Assembly (NCBI RefSeq): GCF_006439015.1
Contig: NZ_RCZG01000002.1
Location: 372,001-436,000, forward strand
Length of the DNA stretch: 64,000 nucleotides
Direction: 5' to 3'
From: Mycolicibacterium hodleri
Lineage (GTDB): Bacteria; Actinomycetota; Actinomycetes; Mycobacteriales; Mycobacteriaceae
This document shows, in pieces, positions 8,871 through 17,670 of the stretch. Position numbers and translations under genes: made by a program. The first letter of the stretch is position 1; each line of letters starts with the position of its first letter. The notes under the pieces were generated by a model, which did not search any database, was not told where the DNA came from, and worked only from the letters and a program-made list of their open reading frames with translations.

Positions 8871-9518
8871 GCGCAACGCCGACGCGGTGATCGCCAGATT
8901 TATCTCGGGCAGCGCCGTCGGATACTCGTCGACCCAGCTGCCGCTGGCGATCTCGGTCGCCCGGGAGTGCACCCACCGCCATCCGCGGTCGTTGAGGCTC
9001 AAGAGAGCGCCGAGTCCGTCCGCGGCATGCAGCACGGTGACGATCGCCGCCGTGGCGGGCCTGGGCGGACGACGGTCGAACAGTGCCGACAACAGATCGG
9101 TGCGTGCCGCGGCGACTCGATCGCGATGAGTCAACGGCCATGCGTAGAGCGGGCGGCGTCGGCTCGACCCGACCTCAACCCGCCTGATCTGGCCTAGCTG
9201 CTCGAGGCGCCGCACCACGTTCTCCTGGACGTCCTTGCTCACTTTGGTGATGGCGCGGTCCGGGGACAACGGCTGCCTCTGCAGAAGCTGAAAAGCCGGT
9301 TCGACGACGGAGTCGGTCGGTCCACTGGCATGCAGTGCGATGAGCCTGCCCGGTTGCACTGCATCTCCGGGCACGGTGGGCCGCACTCGGCAGGCGAGCG
9401 CCAGATCCAACAACACCCCGGCCGCCAGCACGCGTTCGCATCGCTCGCGTTCAAGAGCGGGTTGAGCCGTCGCGTTGTCCAGCAGGAGAAGGAGGAGGTC
9501 CTCGGCGATCTGCGCCAT
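8856..9518 (-). CDS. GOLPH3/Vps74 (GPP34) family protein
   Basis: A 220-residue protein starting MAQIAEDLLLLLLDN, the characteristic N-terminus of bacterial GPP34-family proteins. It is all-alpha, with the family's central RP.G.A.QPGRLIAL-type segment. Eukaryotic members bind phosphatidylinositol-4-phosphate at the Golgi; the role of actinobacterial members is not established. No signal peptide or TM helix is visible. The start at 9518 leaves off six unconserved residues of the longer frame. Its stop overlaps the convergent metB end. Confidence 0.8.
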   Translation of the reverse strand: MAQIAEDLLLLLLDNATAQPALERERCERVLAAGVLLDLALACRVRPTVPGDAVQPGRLIALHASGPTDSVVEPAFQLLQRQPLSPDRAITKVSKDVQENVVRRLEQLGQIRRVEVGSSRRRPLYAWPLTHRDRVAAARTDLLSALFDRRPPRPATAAIVTVLHAADGLGALLSLNDRGWRWVHSRATEIASGSWVDEYPTALPEINLAITASALRSTLT

Positions 9519-9560
9519 GCCTGGACCGTAAGGCACCCGGCCTCCGACGGGAGGGTCAGA

Positions 9561-10052
9561 CTACGAGTGGTACGGCTCCGCGCTGATGAGCTCGACCTCG
9601 ATGGTGTTGCCGTTGGGCACTACGTAGCTTCGCTTGTCGCCGACCTTGGCGTCGATGATCGCACCACCGAGCGGAGACTTCGGGGAGTAGACCTCGAGCT
9701 TGCCGTCGGTCACGCCCTCCTGGCGCGTCCCGATCAGGAACGTCTCGGTGTCCCCGCCGTCGATGAACTTGACCTTGACGACCGAGCCGGGCAGCGCGAC
9801 GCCGGACTGCTTCGGCGCCTCGCCCACCTTCGCGTTGTTCAGCAGCTCCTGAAGCTGACGAATCCGGGCCTCCTGCTGACCCTGATCCTCGCGGGCCTGG
9901 TGGTAGCCGCCATTCTCGCGGAGGTCGCCCTCTTCGCGGCGGTCGTTGATCTCGGCAGCGATGATCGGTCGGTTCGAGATGAGCTGGTCGAGCTCGGCCT
10001 TCAGCCGGTCGAATGCCTCTTCGGTCAGCCAGGTGACCTGGGTGTCGGTCAT
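9561..10052 (-). CDS. greA: Transcription elongation factor GreA
   Basis: 163 residues starting [22 protein letters not shown]. The N-terminal half is the antiparallel coiled coil that enters the RNA polymerase secondary channel; the tip carries acidic residues in [15 protein letters not shown]. The C-terminal half is the FKBP-like domain ending in [13 protein letters not shown]. It stimulates cleavage of backtracked transcripts. The start at 10052 matches the normal family length; the longer frame upstream is not conserved. It sits upstream of GPP34 and downstream of the DUF4307 gene, all minus strand, as in Rv1080c-Rv1081c. Confidence 0.97.
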   Translation of the reverse strand: MTDTQVTWLTEEAFDRLKAELDQLISNRPIIAAEINDRREEGDLRENGGYHQAREDQGQQEARIRQLQELLNNAKVGEAPKQSGVALPGSVVKVKFIDGGDTETFLIGTRQEGVTDGKLEVYSPKSPLGGAIIDAKVGDKRSYVVPNGNTIEVELISAEPYHS

Positions 10053-10271
10053 GTCGTCGCGCTCCTGTCTTCGTCTCGCACTGTCAGGGTGGAAGTTGTC
10101 CGTGTTGCCGCGATCGCAGGCGCTGCGGAGCGCATTAAAGCAGCAATACACGGCTCCATCAGGAACCGTGTACGCGCTCCAGCTTAGCACCGCCGCGATA
10201 GCGAATTTTCACGTAATGGCTGTTCGGCGTTCGTCAGCCGGTTGCCCGACGCTTCTTCGGGAAAAACGTCG

Positions 10272-10694
10272 TCAAGGTGCCACGAGATAGCTCGGAACGT
10301 CGAATCCGCAGCCGTAGACGTCACCGACCACTGCTTGACGCGTCGACTTGACCAAGGCATTGACCTGCACCGTTGCCTGTTTTGACGGTGCTATGAGGAG
10401 CTCGCGCCGCCCCACTTCGGCCCCGTCGATCGACTTGGCACGAATGATGCACACCGCGGGGCGTGACGGGTCCTGGCGGGTGACGCTGATCGTGACCTGC
10501 ACCGTCTCCCCATCCATCAATTCGTAGCCCCCGAGTTCACCCTTGATCTCGCTGGTGCCCAGCCGCTGATAGGCCACCAGCGCAAGGGCCACTCCGGCCG
10601 CGACGATGACGAGGGAGAGGATCGCTGCGATTCGTCGGCGGGAACGGCGGTTCAGCCGCTGCCGTCCGTAGCGTGCGGCGGGGCGCTCGATCAT
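10272..10694 (-). CDS. DUF4307 single-pass membrane protein (Rv1081c-like)
   Basis: 140 residues: a very basic N-terminus (about 8-27, many Arg), one transmembrane helix (about 28-46), and an extracytoplasmic beta-rich domain with Cys residues in VCIIRAK and VYGCGFDVPSYLVAP. This is the actinobacterial DUF4307 pattern. Function unknown. It lies about 220 bp upstream of greA in the same direction and is divergent from mca across a 149-bp gap. Confidence 0.8.
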   Translation of the reverse strand: MIERPAARYGRQRLNRRSRRRIAAILSLVIVAAGVALALVAYQRLGTSEIKGELGGYELMDGETVQVTISVTRQDPSRPAVCIIRAKSIDGAEVGRRELLIAPSKQATVQVNALVKSTRQAVVGDVYGCGFDVPSYLVAP

Positions 10695-10843
10695 GAGAAG
10701 AGTGAAAGTCCCTCCGTACGAAGGTCTGCATGGGGTCTGAGTTCGGATGGTTCCACTAGGACTGGAACTATAGGGGCACCCAAAGTGGTTGAACCGTGAC
10801 GACCATGGCTGAAGCGATTAGGTACCGATCAAGATAGGCACAC

Positions 10844-11710
10844 GTGAGCGAACTGCGTTTGATGGCGGTCCACGCCCACCCCGACGACGAGTCGAGCAAG
10901 GGCGCCGCCACGATGGCCCGCTACGTCGACCAAGGCGTCCGCGTGAAGGTGGTCACGCTGACCGGCGGCGAGCGTGGCGACATCCTCAACCCGGCGATGG
11001 ACCTGCCCGAGGTACACGGCCGGATCCACGAGATCCGGATCGACGAGATGGCCAGGGCCGCCGAGATCCTCGGTGTCGAGCACGAGTGGCTCGGGTTCAT
11101 CGACTCTGGGCTGCCGGAGGGCGATCCCCTGCCGCCTCTGCCGGACGGGTGTTTCGCGCTGGTCCCGCTGGCCGAGTCCACCGAACGTCTGGTCCGGTCG
11201 ATTCGCGAGTTCAAGCCGCACGTGCTGACCACGTACGACGAGAACGGCGGCTACCCGCACCCCGACCACATCCGCTGTCACGAGGTGTCGATGGCCGCGT
11301 ATGAAGCGGCTGGCGACTACCGGCTCTACCCGGACGCGGGCGCGCCGTGGAACATCTCGAAGCTGTATTACACCCACGGTTTCCTGCGGAAGCGAATGCA
11401 GCTGTTCCAGGATGAGTTCGCTAAGAACGGCGAGTTGGGTCCGTTCGAGAAGTGGCTCAAGGACTGGGATCCCGAGCTGGACGTCACGGCCAACCGCATC
11501 ACGACGAGCGTCGAGTGCGCGAAGTACTTCGCCAAGCGCGACGATGCCCTGCGCGCGCACGCCACCCAGATCGACCCGAAGAGCTTCTTCTTCACCACTC
11601 CGATGGAGTGGCAACAGCGGCTGTGGCCCACCGAGGAGTACGAACTCGCCCGGTCCCGCGTACCCGCGACGCTTCCCGAGGACGACCTGTTCGCAGGGAT
11701 CGACCCGTGA
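10844..11710 (+). CDS. mca: Mycothiol S-conjugate amidase
   Basis: 288 residues from a GTG. It is a LmbE/PIG-L zinc amidase: AHPDDE at about 8-13 supplies the zinc ligands and catalytic Asp, and HPDHIRCHE near 138-146 gives the third ligand. Mca cleaves mycothiol S-conjugates of toxins and drugs to mercapturic acids for export and releases GlcN-Ins for reuse. The paralogue MshB (deacetylase) is the alternative, but the [13 protein letters not shown] segment, the length and the genomic position (Rv1082) favour Mca. Its stop overlaps the next gene's GTG by 4 bp. Confidence 0.95.
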   Translation: MSELRLMAVHAHPDDESSKGAATMARYVDQGVRVKVVTLTGGERGDILNPAMDLPEVHGRIHEIRIDEMARAAEILGVEHEWLGFIDSGLPEGDPLPPLPDGCFALVPLAESTERLVRSIREFKPHVLTTYDENGGYPHPDHIRCHEVSMAAYEAAGDYRLYPDAGAPWNISKLYYTHGFLRKRMQLFQDEFAKNGELGPFEKWLKDWDPELDVTANRITTSVECAKYFAKRDDALRAHATQIDPKSFFFTTPMEWQQRLWPTEEYELARSRVPATLPEDDLFAGIDP

Positions 11711-11991
11711 CCGACGCGTTCGTCATGATCGCCGGCCTGCTCGCCGACGAGGTGCCCCGCGACACCGGCCCGGACTTCGGAAAGTCCAGCCCCTTCGGCC
11801 TCGTCATCGTCGTCATCCTGCTCATCGGTACGTTCCTGTTGGTGTGGTCGATGAACAAGCACCTCAAGAAGCTGCCGGCGTCGTTCGACCCCGAGCACCC
11901 GGAACCGGACCAAGCCGTCGACGAGGGAACGGTCGGCCAGCCCGGCGATGCCGGTGTCGACCAGGGCGGGCGTCCGGACGGTGGAGGCTGA
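11707..11991 (+). CDS. Small single-pass membrane protein coupled to mca (Rv1083-like)
   Basis: 94 residues starting at a GTG inside the mca stop (GTGA overlap), so probably translationally coupled. One transmembrane helix lies at about 34-54 ([18 protein letters not shown]), followed by a basic KHLKKLP and an acidic, Gly-rich disordered tail. Rv1083 has the same position and size. Function unknown. Coupling suggests a link to mycothiol-dependent detoxification, but that is inference. Confidence 0.8.
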   Translation: MTDAFVMIAGLLADEVPRDTGPDFGKSSPFGLVIVVILLIGTFLLVWSMNKHLKKLPASFDPEHPEPDQAVDEGTVGQPGDAGVDQGGRPDGGG

Positions 11992-11992
11992 C

Positions 11993-12178
11993 ACCCTCTG
12001 GGCAGCCATCACGCCAGGTTGGGCGATCGTCGAGGGAGCGGTAGCTACGTCGGAGTCACTGATCGACCGGGACCGAATCGGCGGGCGCGACTCCGCCGAT
12101 GCGTGTCGTGGCCACCTCTGCGATCTGCCCGTCACGACCGCGGAAGATCTCGCTGCCGCGTCTGGCGTGCCCGTGTAG
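11993..12178 (+). pseudogene. C-terminal remnant of a DUF255/thioredoxin-domain protein (Rv1084-like)
   Basis: Between the Rv1083-like gene and the next gene one plus frame, closed by TAG at 12176-12178, reads like the last 55-60 residues of YyaL/DUF255 proteins, ending CRGHLCDLPVTTAEDL. The motif C-(R/x)-G-x-x-C-D-x-P-V-T is the usual C-terminus of that family. The rest of the protein, usually above 600 residues, is absent. In M. tuberculosis Rv1084 sits exactly here. I read this as the 3' scar of a deletion. Confidence 0.6.
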
Positions 12179-12188
12179 CGTGCCGCAC

Positions 12189-12563
12189 ATGCCGAGCGCC
12201 GAGCTGATCGCCCAGACCATCAACCGTTACCTGGAATTCGTCGGCGAGGGCCGCGTCGACGACATCGCCGAGTTGTACGCCGACGATGCAACGGTCGAGG
12301 ACCCGGTCGGCGGCGAGGTGCACATCGGGCGCCAAGCCATCCGCGGCTTCTACGCCAACGTGGCGGGCGTCAAGGCCGTCGCCGACGTCGTCACGCTGCG
12401 AGCACTCGGTCACGAGGCGGCCTTCTACTGGAACCTGACCATCGACCTCGGTGAGGGCGGCAAGATGCGCATCGACATCATCAGTGTCATGACGTTCGAC
12501 GATGGGGCGAAGATCGCCTCGATGAAGGCCTACTGGGGCCCGGAGAACGTCACCCAGCTCTAG
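12189..12563 (+). CDS. SnoaL/NTF2-fold protein, steroid delta-isomerase-like
   Basis: 124 residues of NTF2-like fold: N-terminal helix INRYLEFVGEGRVDDIAELYADDATVEDPVGGE, then IGRQAIRGFYANVAGV and a beta-sheet half. The Y/D arrangement (LYADDATVEDP) is that of ketosteroid-isomerase-like proteins, which move a double bond in 3-oxo-steroids, but these folds also include proteins with other or no activity. I used the ATG at 12189 since the upstream frame belongs to another remnant. Convergent with the hemolysin III gene. Confidence 0.75.
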   Translation: MPSAELIAQTINRYLEFVGEGRVDDIAELYADDATVEDPVGGEVHIGRQAIRGFYANVAGVKAVADVVTLRALGHEAAFYWNLTIDLGEGGKMRIDIISVMTFDDGAKIASMKAYWGPENVTQL

Positions 12564-12614
12564 TCTTCCTCAGCGATTTGGGCGCGTTGACCTTCGCCGG
12601 GCGCGGCCGGGGGA

Positions 12615-13361
12615 CTAGCCGCTGAAGACGGCGAACCACATCGCGATGTAGTGACAGATCGCGGCCACGGCCGTGCACGCATGGAAGAACTCGTGGTGAC
12701 CGAACGTCGTCGGCCATGGGTTGGGCCACTTGAGGCCGTAGAGCACTCCGCCGACGCTGTACAGCGCGCCGCCGACGATGAGTAGTACCAAGGCCGCGAC
12801 TCCCGCGCCGTGCATGATCGGCACGATGAAGAACGCGGCGACCCACCCAAGCAACAGGTATAACGGAACGCCGACCCAGGCGGGCGCCGACGGCCAGCAC
12901 ATCTTCAAGAGCACGCCCGCGATCGCGCCCGCCCACACGATCCAGAACAACACCATGCCCTGATTCGACGGCAACGCCAGCAGGGCGAACGGCGTGTAGC
13001 TACCCGCGATGAACAGGAAGATCATCGAGTGATCCAGGCGCTTCATCCACTTGCGCTTGGTCGGCGACACCCAGGTCACCCGGTGATAGGTCGCGCTGAC
13101 CGCGAACATCGCGACGATCGTGAACGCGTAGAGCAGCGTGGCGAGCCCGGCGCGGGTACCCACCAGCGCCCAGGACACCGACACGAGCGCCGTTCCTGCG
13201 ATGACGGCGACGATCGCCGAGTACAGGTGAATCCAGCCGCGTGCGCGCGGCCTCCCGAGGATCTGCGCGACGCCTTCGGCGACCGCCTCAGGCAGATCCT
13301 CCGCCTCCCGGTGTGTGACGTCCGGCGAATCTGAGTCGGCCGTGTCGATCGAAGTGGCCAT
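12615..13361 (-). CDS. Hemolysin III family (YqfA/PAQR-like) membrane protein
   Basis: 248 residues with seven predicted transmembrane helices. The PAQR/HlyIII motifs are visible: S-x3-H in [11 protein letters not shown] in [17 protein letters not shown], and the C-terminal H-x3-H in [10 protein letters not shown], which together form a metal site in this superfamily. The start at 13361 has GCGGAGG 5-10 bp upstream. The name comes from a weak hemolysin report in other species; a membrane hydrolase or receptor-type role is possible. Position equals Rv1085c. Divergent from the prenyl synthase gene by 56 bp. Confidence 0.88.
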   Translation of the reverse strand: MATSIDTADSDSPDVTHREAEDLPEAVAEGVAQILGRPRARGWIHLYSAIVAVIAGTALVSVSWALVGTRAGLATLLYAFTIVAMFAVSATYHRVTWVSPTKRKWMKRLDHSMIFLFIAGSYTPFALLALPSNQGMVLFWIVWAGAIAGVLLKMCWPSAPAWVGVPLYLLLGWVAAFFIVPIMHGAGVAALVLLIVGGALYSVGGVLYGLKWPNPWPTTFGHHEFFHACTAVAAICHYIAMWFAVFSG

Positions 13362-13417
13362 GTCGCCTCCGCTATCTGGCATGGGTACAGCCACCGTTGA
13401 CAGTAGTCTCGATCCCT

Positions 13418-14215
13418 GTGGAACTCATTCCCCCGCGACTCAAGGAACCGGCCTACCGGGTCTACGAGGCGCGGCTGCGCCACCAGTTGACGCGATCGAA
13501 ATCTCAACTGCCCAGGCATATCGCCGTGTTGTGCGACGGGAACCGTCGGTGGGCCCGTGACGAGGGTCACGACGATGTGAGCTACGGCTACCGAATGGGC
13601 GCGGCGAAGATCGCCGAGATGCTCCGCTGGTGTCAGGAGGCAGGCGTCGAGATGGCGACGGTGTACCTGCTCTCGACCGAGAACCTGCAACGCGACCCTG
13701 CCGAACTGGCGTCACTGATCGGCATCATCACCGACGTCGTCGAGGAGATCTGCGCTCCCATCAATCACTGGAGTGTGCGTACCGTCGGCGATCTGGAATT
13801 GCTCGGCGAGGAGTCGGCGCGCCGTTTGCGCGACGCCGTCGATGGCACAGTCGGCTCGGCACCAGCGGGAGCCTTCCACGTCAACGTGGCGGTGGGCTAC
13901 GGCGGACGACAGGAGATCGCCGACGCGGTGCGTGCACTGCTGAGCAAGGAGCTAGCCAACGGGGCGATTGCCGAGCAGCTCGTCGAATCCGTCACGGTCG
14001 AGGCGATCTCCGAGAACCTCTACACGTCCGGTCAGCCCGATCCCGATCTGGTGATCAGGACCTCCGGCGAGCAGCGGCTGTCGGGATTTCTACTCTGGCA
14101 GAGCGCGTATTCGGAGATGTGGTTCACCGAGGCGCACTGGCCCGCGTTCCGGCGGGTCGACTTCCTGCGCGCGTTGCGCGACTACACGTTGCGCGGCCGC
14201 CGATACGGCCACTAG
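13418..14215 (+). CDS. Short-chain Z-isoprenyl diphosphate synthase, (2Z,6E)-farnesyl-PP synthase type
   Basis: 265 residues from GTG ([11 protein letters not shown]), a cis-prenyltransferase of the UppS fold. Catalytic Asp lies in the [10 protein letters not shown] motif; the diphosphate-binding [20 protein letters not shown] motif is near the C-terminus. It is very close in recalled sequence to Rv1086, which makes omega,E,Z-farnesyl diphosphate, the primer for decaprenyl phosphate, the lipid carrier of mycobacterial wall synthesis. A long-chain UppS is the alternative, but the match to Rv1086 and the position argue for the short-chain enzyme. Confidence 0.92.
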   Translation: MELIPPRLKEPAYRVYEARLRHQLTRSKSQLPRHIAVLCDGNRRWARDEGHDDVSYGYRMGAAKIAEMLRWCQEAGVEMATVYLLSTENLQRDPAELASLIGIITDVVEEICAPINHWSVRTVGDLELLGEESARRLRDAVDGTVGSAPAGAFHVNVAVGYGGRQEIADAVRALLSKELANGAIAEQLVESVTVEAISENLYTSGQPDPDLVIRTSGEQRLSGFLLWQSAYSEMWFTEAHWPAFRRVDFLRALRDYTLRGRRYGH

Positions 14216-14230
14216 TGCGAGACTGATCTG

Positions 14231-15589
14231 ATGACTGCGATGTCCTCGGTGGTCTTCGCCCTGAGCTGGTGGCTCGGGCTGTACCTGTTGGCGCGCGACC
14301 CCCGAAAGCCCGTGCTGGTCCTCGCTGCGATCGGCCTGACCAGTTTCGCCGTCGTGGTGGCGCTGGACGCCGTCCGCCACCTGGCCACGTCACTCACCGA
14401 CGTGCTCAGCCACGTCGAGGTCTATCTCGTCGTCGTGCCGGGGGTGGCGTGGTTCGCGGTGTTGCTGGAATTATCGCGACCGGGCGATACATGGCGCAGC
14501 CGCGCCGTTGAGCTACTGATGGTCGCGGCCGTCGCGTGCCTTGCGCTGTCCGGCGCCGCGATGGCCGGCTCGGTCGACGGTCCGCTGCGTACCGGCCACT
14601 GGGTGATGTTCGCCGTGATCTCACTGGCCACCCTCGGTGCGATGGTCAGGGCCCTGACAGGCGGGAGCAGGCCGAGCTCGGTCACCGGAGTCGCCGTCGT
14701 CGCCACCCTGTTCTTCGCGCTGGGCAACGCCATCCTGGTGATTCCGCTGGGTTTGGTACCCAGCTGGCTGGCGCTGGCATCCACCGGGTTCGACGTACTG
14801 CTGCTCGGCGTCGCGGTCGCCCTGTGGGATGCATTCGACGAGGGCCAGGCACTGCGAGCCGACATGCTGCGGTCCTTCACCGGCAGCGTCGTCGTTGCCG
14901 TCCTCTTCGGGGGCCAGGTGCTCATCGGCATGGCGGTGACCGACGAACACGCAGCGCTGTCCGTGCTGCTGTTCACCAGCCTCGCCATCGCGATCGGGAT
15001 CAACGTCATGGCGGACCCGTTGGCCGGGATGTTGGACCGGCTCGCGTTCTCCAGATCGCCCACGCTGCGGGCCGACCGCGCGACCCTGCGCCGTACCGAA
15101 GCCGCGCTACCCCTTCGGTCCGAGAACCCACTCGACGCTGTCGACGACGAGACGTTCGTCCGGCTTACCCGCCGCGCACTCGGGCACTACGGGGACCTGT
15201 CGAAACTCGTCGCCAGCCCGTTGACGGCGCTCAAGGTCGTCGACGAGCGACTGGCTCGCCGCGGGGCGCCCGATCAGCCGCTGGAACGGGCCAACGAGCT
15301 CAGGGCGCTACTCGCCGACCGGATTGCCGCGTTGAAGCCACGTGACGGCGGGGACTTCGGAATCACCGAACAGTGGCGCCATTACAACTCGCTCTACTTT
15401 CCGTACGTCGTCGGCGTTCGCGCTTACGCGCAGAACGCGACGGCCGCTGGACTCGACCCCGTCGCCAAGCAGGCGTGGCAGTGGTTCGTTACCGAGGTGC
15501 CGCAGCGCTCGCTGCACAACTGGCAGAACACAGCTGCCCGCGTCATCGCCGCCGACTTGCGGGGGACTCGGGTGGCTGCGACGCCCTGA
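14231..15589 (+). CDS. Multi-pass membrane protein of unknown function
   Basis: 452 residues: about eight hydrophobic helices fill residues 1-260, then a soluble C-terminal region (about 270-452) with many Arg and Leu residues. This region includes LRADRATLRRTEAALPL, a helical RLTRRALGHYGDLSKL segment and HNWQNTAARVIAADL at the end. The arrangement is like a sensor lacking a kinase core: I see no H-box, N-box or GGDEF. It begins 15 bp after the prenyl synthase gene, so probably the same transcript. I do not recognise the family. Confidence 0.7.
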   Translation: MTAMSSVVFALSWWLGLYLLARDPRKPVLVLAAIGLTSFAVVVALDAVRHLATSLTDVLSHVEVYLVVVPGVAWFAVLLELSRPGDTWRSRAVELLMVAAVACLALSGAAMAGSVDGPLRTGHWVMFAVISLATLGAMVRALTGGSRPSSVTGVAVVATLFFALGNAILVIPLGLVPSWLALASTGFDVLLLGVAVALWDAFDEGQALRADMLRSFTGSVVVAVLFGGQVLIGMAVTDEHAALSVLLFTSLAIAIGINVMADPLAGMLDRLAFSRSPTLRADRATLRRTEAALPLRSENPLDAVDDETFVRLTRRALGHYGDLSKLVASPLTALKVVDERLARRGAPDQPLERANELRALLADRIAALKPRDGGDFGITEQWRHYNSLYFPYVVGVRAYAQNATAAGLDPVAKQAWQWFVTEVPQRSLHNWQNTAARVIAADLRGTRVAATP

Positions 15590-15694
15590 CCAGCCGTTGG
15601 CAGTGATTGGCACCGTTCGGTGTCGATCTGGCAGTAGCACTCGAGCAGTGTTTGAGGCGTTCCAAGAACATGCCTCAACGCCGAGGAGCCCGCC

Positions 15695-16105
15695 ATGACC
15701 GCCACCGTCAGCACCCGTCCATTGTCGGACGGTTCGGATTCGCTACTGCGCTTCGCGATGCGTGCCGACGCCACACTCTGCGCGGGGCTGGGTCTGCTCC
15801 TCGCGATGGCCGCCGACCCGCTGGCTCGACTGTCGGGTCTGTCAGCCGCATCGGAGTGGCTCGCGGGTGCCGCGCTCGTCGCCTACGGGTCGGCTCTCTA
15901 CGCCATGGCTTCAGCACCGTTGGTCCGTCGCGTCGGAGTGGGCATCGTCGTCGCCAACGTGATGTTCGCGGCCAGCGCCATCTCGGTGCTGGTGGCCGAT
16001 GTGCTGCCGCTCACCGGGGTGGGAGTCGCGATGGTGCTCGCCACCGTGGCCGCCACCCTCGCGCTGGCGTATGTGCAGTACCTCGGAGTGCGCCGGCTGG
16101 CGTGA
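15695..16105 (+). CDS. Four-TM small membrane protein, first of a tandem pair
   Basis: 136 residues with four hydrophobic helices, starting 8 bp after GAGGAG. It is a paralogue of the next gene: both begin MTATxST, have LLRFAxRxDA near residue 20-30, WLAGAALVAYG-like and TxGVxMxLATVA segments, and end near QYLGVRRLA/QYLGLRKL. No catalytic motif is visible. The four-helix layout is loosely like SPW/DoxX-sized proteins, but I would not assign it to one. Function unknown. Confidence 0.75.
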   Translation: MTATVSTRPLSDGSDSLLRFAMRADATLCAGLGLLLAMAADPLARLSGLSAASEWLAGAALVAYGSALYAMASAPLVRRVGVGIVVANVMFAASAISVLVADVLPLTGVGVAMVLATVAATLALAYVQYLGVRRLA

Positions 16106-16195
16106 CTCCATCCGAACCGGTGCGTGGCCGCTTCCGCAAGAGGTTACGGCGGCGGCCCGCACCGGCCTTCTCACCCCTCGCCCGAAAGGAAAGTC

Positions 16196-16603
16196 ATGAC
16201 AGCAACATCCGCCACCACCGCCCCCGCCAGCACGAGGGATGCACTCCTGCGGTTCGCCTTGAGACTCGACGCCATAGTGAGTGGCATCGTGGGTATCGTC
16301 GGCATCGCCATGGCGCCCCGCATCGCCGAGATGTCCGGGACGACGGCAACTCTCGAGTACTCGATCGGCGCCTTCTTCATCGCGTACGGCGTGGCCGTGC
16401 TCGGCCTGTCGCTGCGGGAGAGCGTCCGGACGGCCGGCCTCGTCATCGCGGTCGGCAATGCCGTCTTCACGGTGGCGGCGATCGCCGTCGTCCTGGCCGG
16501 CGTCTGGCCGCTCACGACCGTCGGCATCGTGCTGACGCTGGGTAGCGGTGTCTTCACGCTGGTGATGGCCGACCTGCAGTACCTTGGCCTCCGCAAGCTC
16601 TAA
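16196..16603 (+). CDS. Four-TM small membrane protein, second of a tandem pair
   Basis: 135 residues, preceded by GAAAGGAAAG. It is clearly homologous to the gene 90 bp upstream (aligned N-terminus, four helices, identical QYLG near the end), so this is a local tandem duplication. The 3' end lies inside a perfect hairpin shared with the convergent coaA, and as a consequence both proteins end in LRKL. Function unknown. Confidence 0.75.
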   Translation: MTATSATTAPASTRDALLRFALRLDAIVSGIVGIVGIAMAPRIAEMSGTTATLEYSIGAFFIAYGVAVLGLSLRESVRTAGLVIAVGNAVFTVAAIAVVLAGVWPLTTVGIVLTLGSGVFTLVMADLQYLGLRKL

Positions 16604-16624
16604 ATCGCGTCAGAGCTTGCGGAG
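16589..16624. terminator. Perfect 13-bp hairpin shared by convergent gene ends
   Basis: CTCCGCAAGCTCT at 16589-16601 and its exact complement at 16612-16624 flank a 10-nt loop. Both stem arms are coding: the left arm is the last codons of the four-TM gene, the right arm (read on minus) the last codons of coaA. It should act as a bidirectional, U-tract-less terminator. Confidence 0.75.
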
Positions 16625-17548
16625 TCGCAACCGGTTGATGGCGTGATCGGCGTCCTTGCGCAGCACCAGGGTGGCTCGGGGGCGTGTGGGGAGGATGTTC
16701 TCGATCAGGTTGGGCCGGTTGATCGAATGCCAGATGTCGCGCGCCGCGAAGAGTGCCTGCTCGTCGGTCAGCGTCGAGTAGTGGTGAAAGTGCGACTGCG
16801 GGTCTGCGAACGCGCCGGCCCGCATTGCCAGGAACCGCGAGACGTACCAGCCCTCGATGTCCTCGATGCGGGCGTCGACGTAGACCGAGAAGTCGAAGAG
16901 GTCCGACACCATCAGCGCAGGGCCGGTCTGCAGGACGTTCAGACCTTCGAGGATGAGGATGTCCGGGTGCCTGATGTTCATCTTCTCGCCGGGGATGATG
17001 TCGTAGAGCAGATGCGAGTACACCGGCGCGCACACCTGATCGGATCCCGACTTCACCGCAGTGACGAAGCGCATCAGCGCGCGTCGGTCGTAGCTTTCTG
17101 GAAAACCCTTGCGATGCATGAGGTTTCGCCGTAGTAGCTCGGCGTTGGGATAGAGAAAACCGTCGGTCGTGACGAGGTCGACGCGGGGATGGTGCTCCCA
17201 CCGCGCCAGCAGCGCCTGAAGCACGCGGGCGGTCGTGGACTTCCCGACGGCGACGCTGCCCGCGACGCCGATGACGAAGGGCACCGGCCGGTCGGGGTTC
17301 TGCTGCGGCTCGCCGAGGAACTCGGCCGTGGTGGCGAAGAGTCGCTGGCGCGCGGCAACCTGTAGGTGGATCAACCGAGCCAGCGGTAGGTAGACCTCTT
17401 CGACCTCCAGAAGATCGAGTTGCTCACCGAGGCCGCGCAGGCCTTGGAGCTCGCTCTCGGTCAGCTTCAACGGAGTCGACATTCGAAGCGAACGCCATTG
17501 ACTCCGGTCGAACTCGACGTATGGACTCGGCTCGCTGGTCCGCGCCAT
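16610..17548 (-). CDS. coaA: Pantothenate kinase, type I
   Basis: 312 residues, the length of mycobacterial CoaA. It starts [19 protein letters not shown]. The P-loop [12 protein letters not shown] lies near residue 97-108. The [11 protein letters not shown] and YSHLLYDI segments are those of type I (coaA) kinases. It phosphorylates pantothenate, the first step of coenzyme A synthesis. An open frame continues upstream through a tandem 30-bp repeat encoding ASEATGSV units, but family length and conservation set the start at 17548. Matches Rv1092c. Confidence 0.95.
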   Translation of the reverse strand: MARTSEPSPYVEFDRSQWRSLRMSTPLKLTESELQGLRGLGEQLDLLEVEEVYLPLARLIHLQVAARQRLFATTAEFLGEPQQNPDRPVPFVIGVAGSVAVGKSTTARVLQALLARWEHHPRVDLVTTDGFLYPNAELLRRNLMHRKGFPESYDRRALMRFVTAVKSGSDQVCAPVYSHLLYDIIPGEKMNIRHPDILILEGLNVLQTGPALMVSDLFDFSVYVDARIEDIEGWYVSRFLAMRAGAFADPQSHFHHYSTLTDEQALFAARDIWHSINRPNLIENILPTRPRATLVLRKDADHAINRLRLRKL

Positions 17549-17555
17549 GGCCTCC

Positions 17556-17645
17556 ACACTCCCCGTCGCTTCGCTCGCCCCGGCCACACTCCCCGTCGCT
17601 TCGCTCGCCCCGGCCACACTCCCCGTCGCTTCGCTCGGCCCCGGC
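17556..17645. repeat. 30-bp tandem repeat, three copies, upstream of coaA
   Basis: Unit beginning ACACTCCCCGTCGCTTCGCT, 30 bp, at 17556-17585, 17586-17615 and 17616 to about 17645 (third copy has one extra G). The array begins 8 bp upstream of the coaA ATG and ends just before the divergent DUF885 gene at 17671. On the minus strand its core is GGGGCGAGCGAAGCGACGGGG, identical to the core of the array upstream of xseA. Confidence 0.9.
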
Positions 17646-17670
17646 CAGTCTTGCACCTACGGTTGAGCAC

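Noticed and set aside
17521..17670. Extra N-terminus of the DUF885-like protein containing [10 protein letters not shown] repeats
   Set aside because: It is only the tandem DNA repeat read in the plus direction; an ATG at 17671 gives a normal N-terminus.
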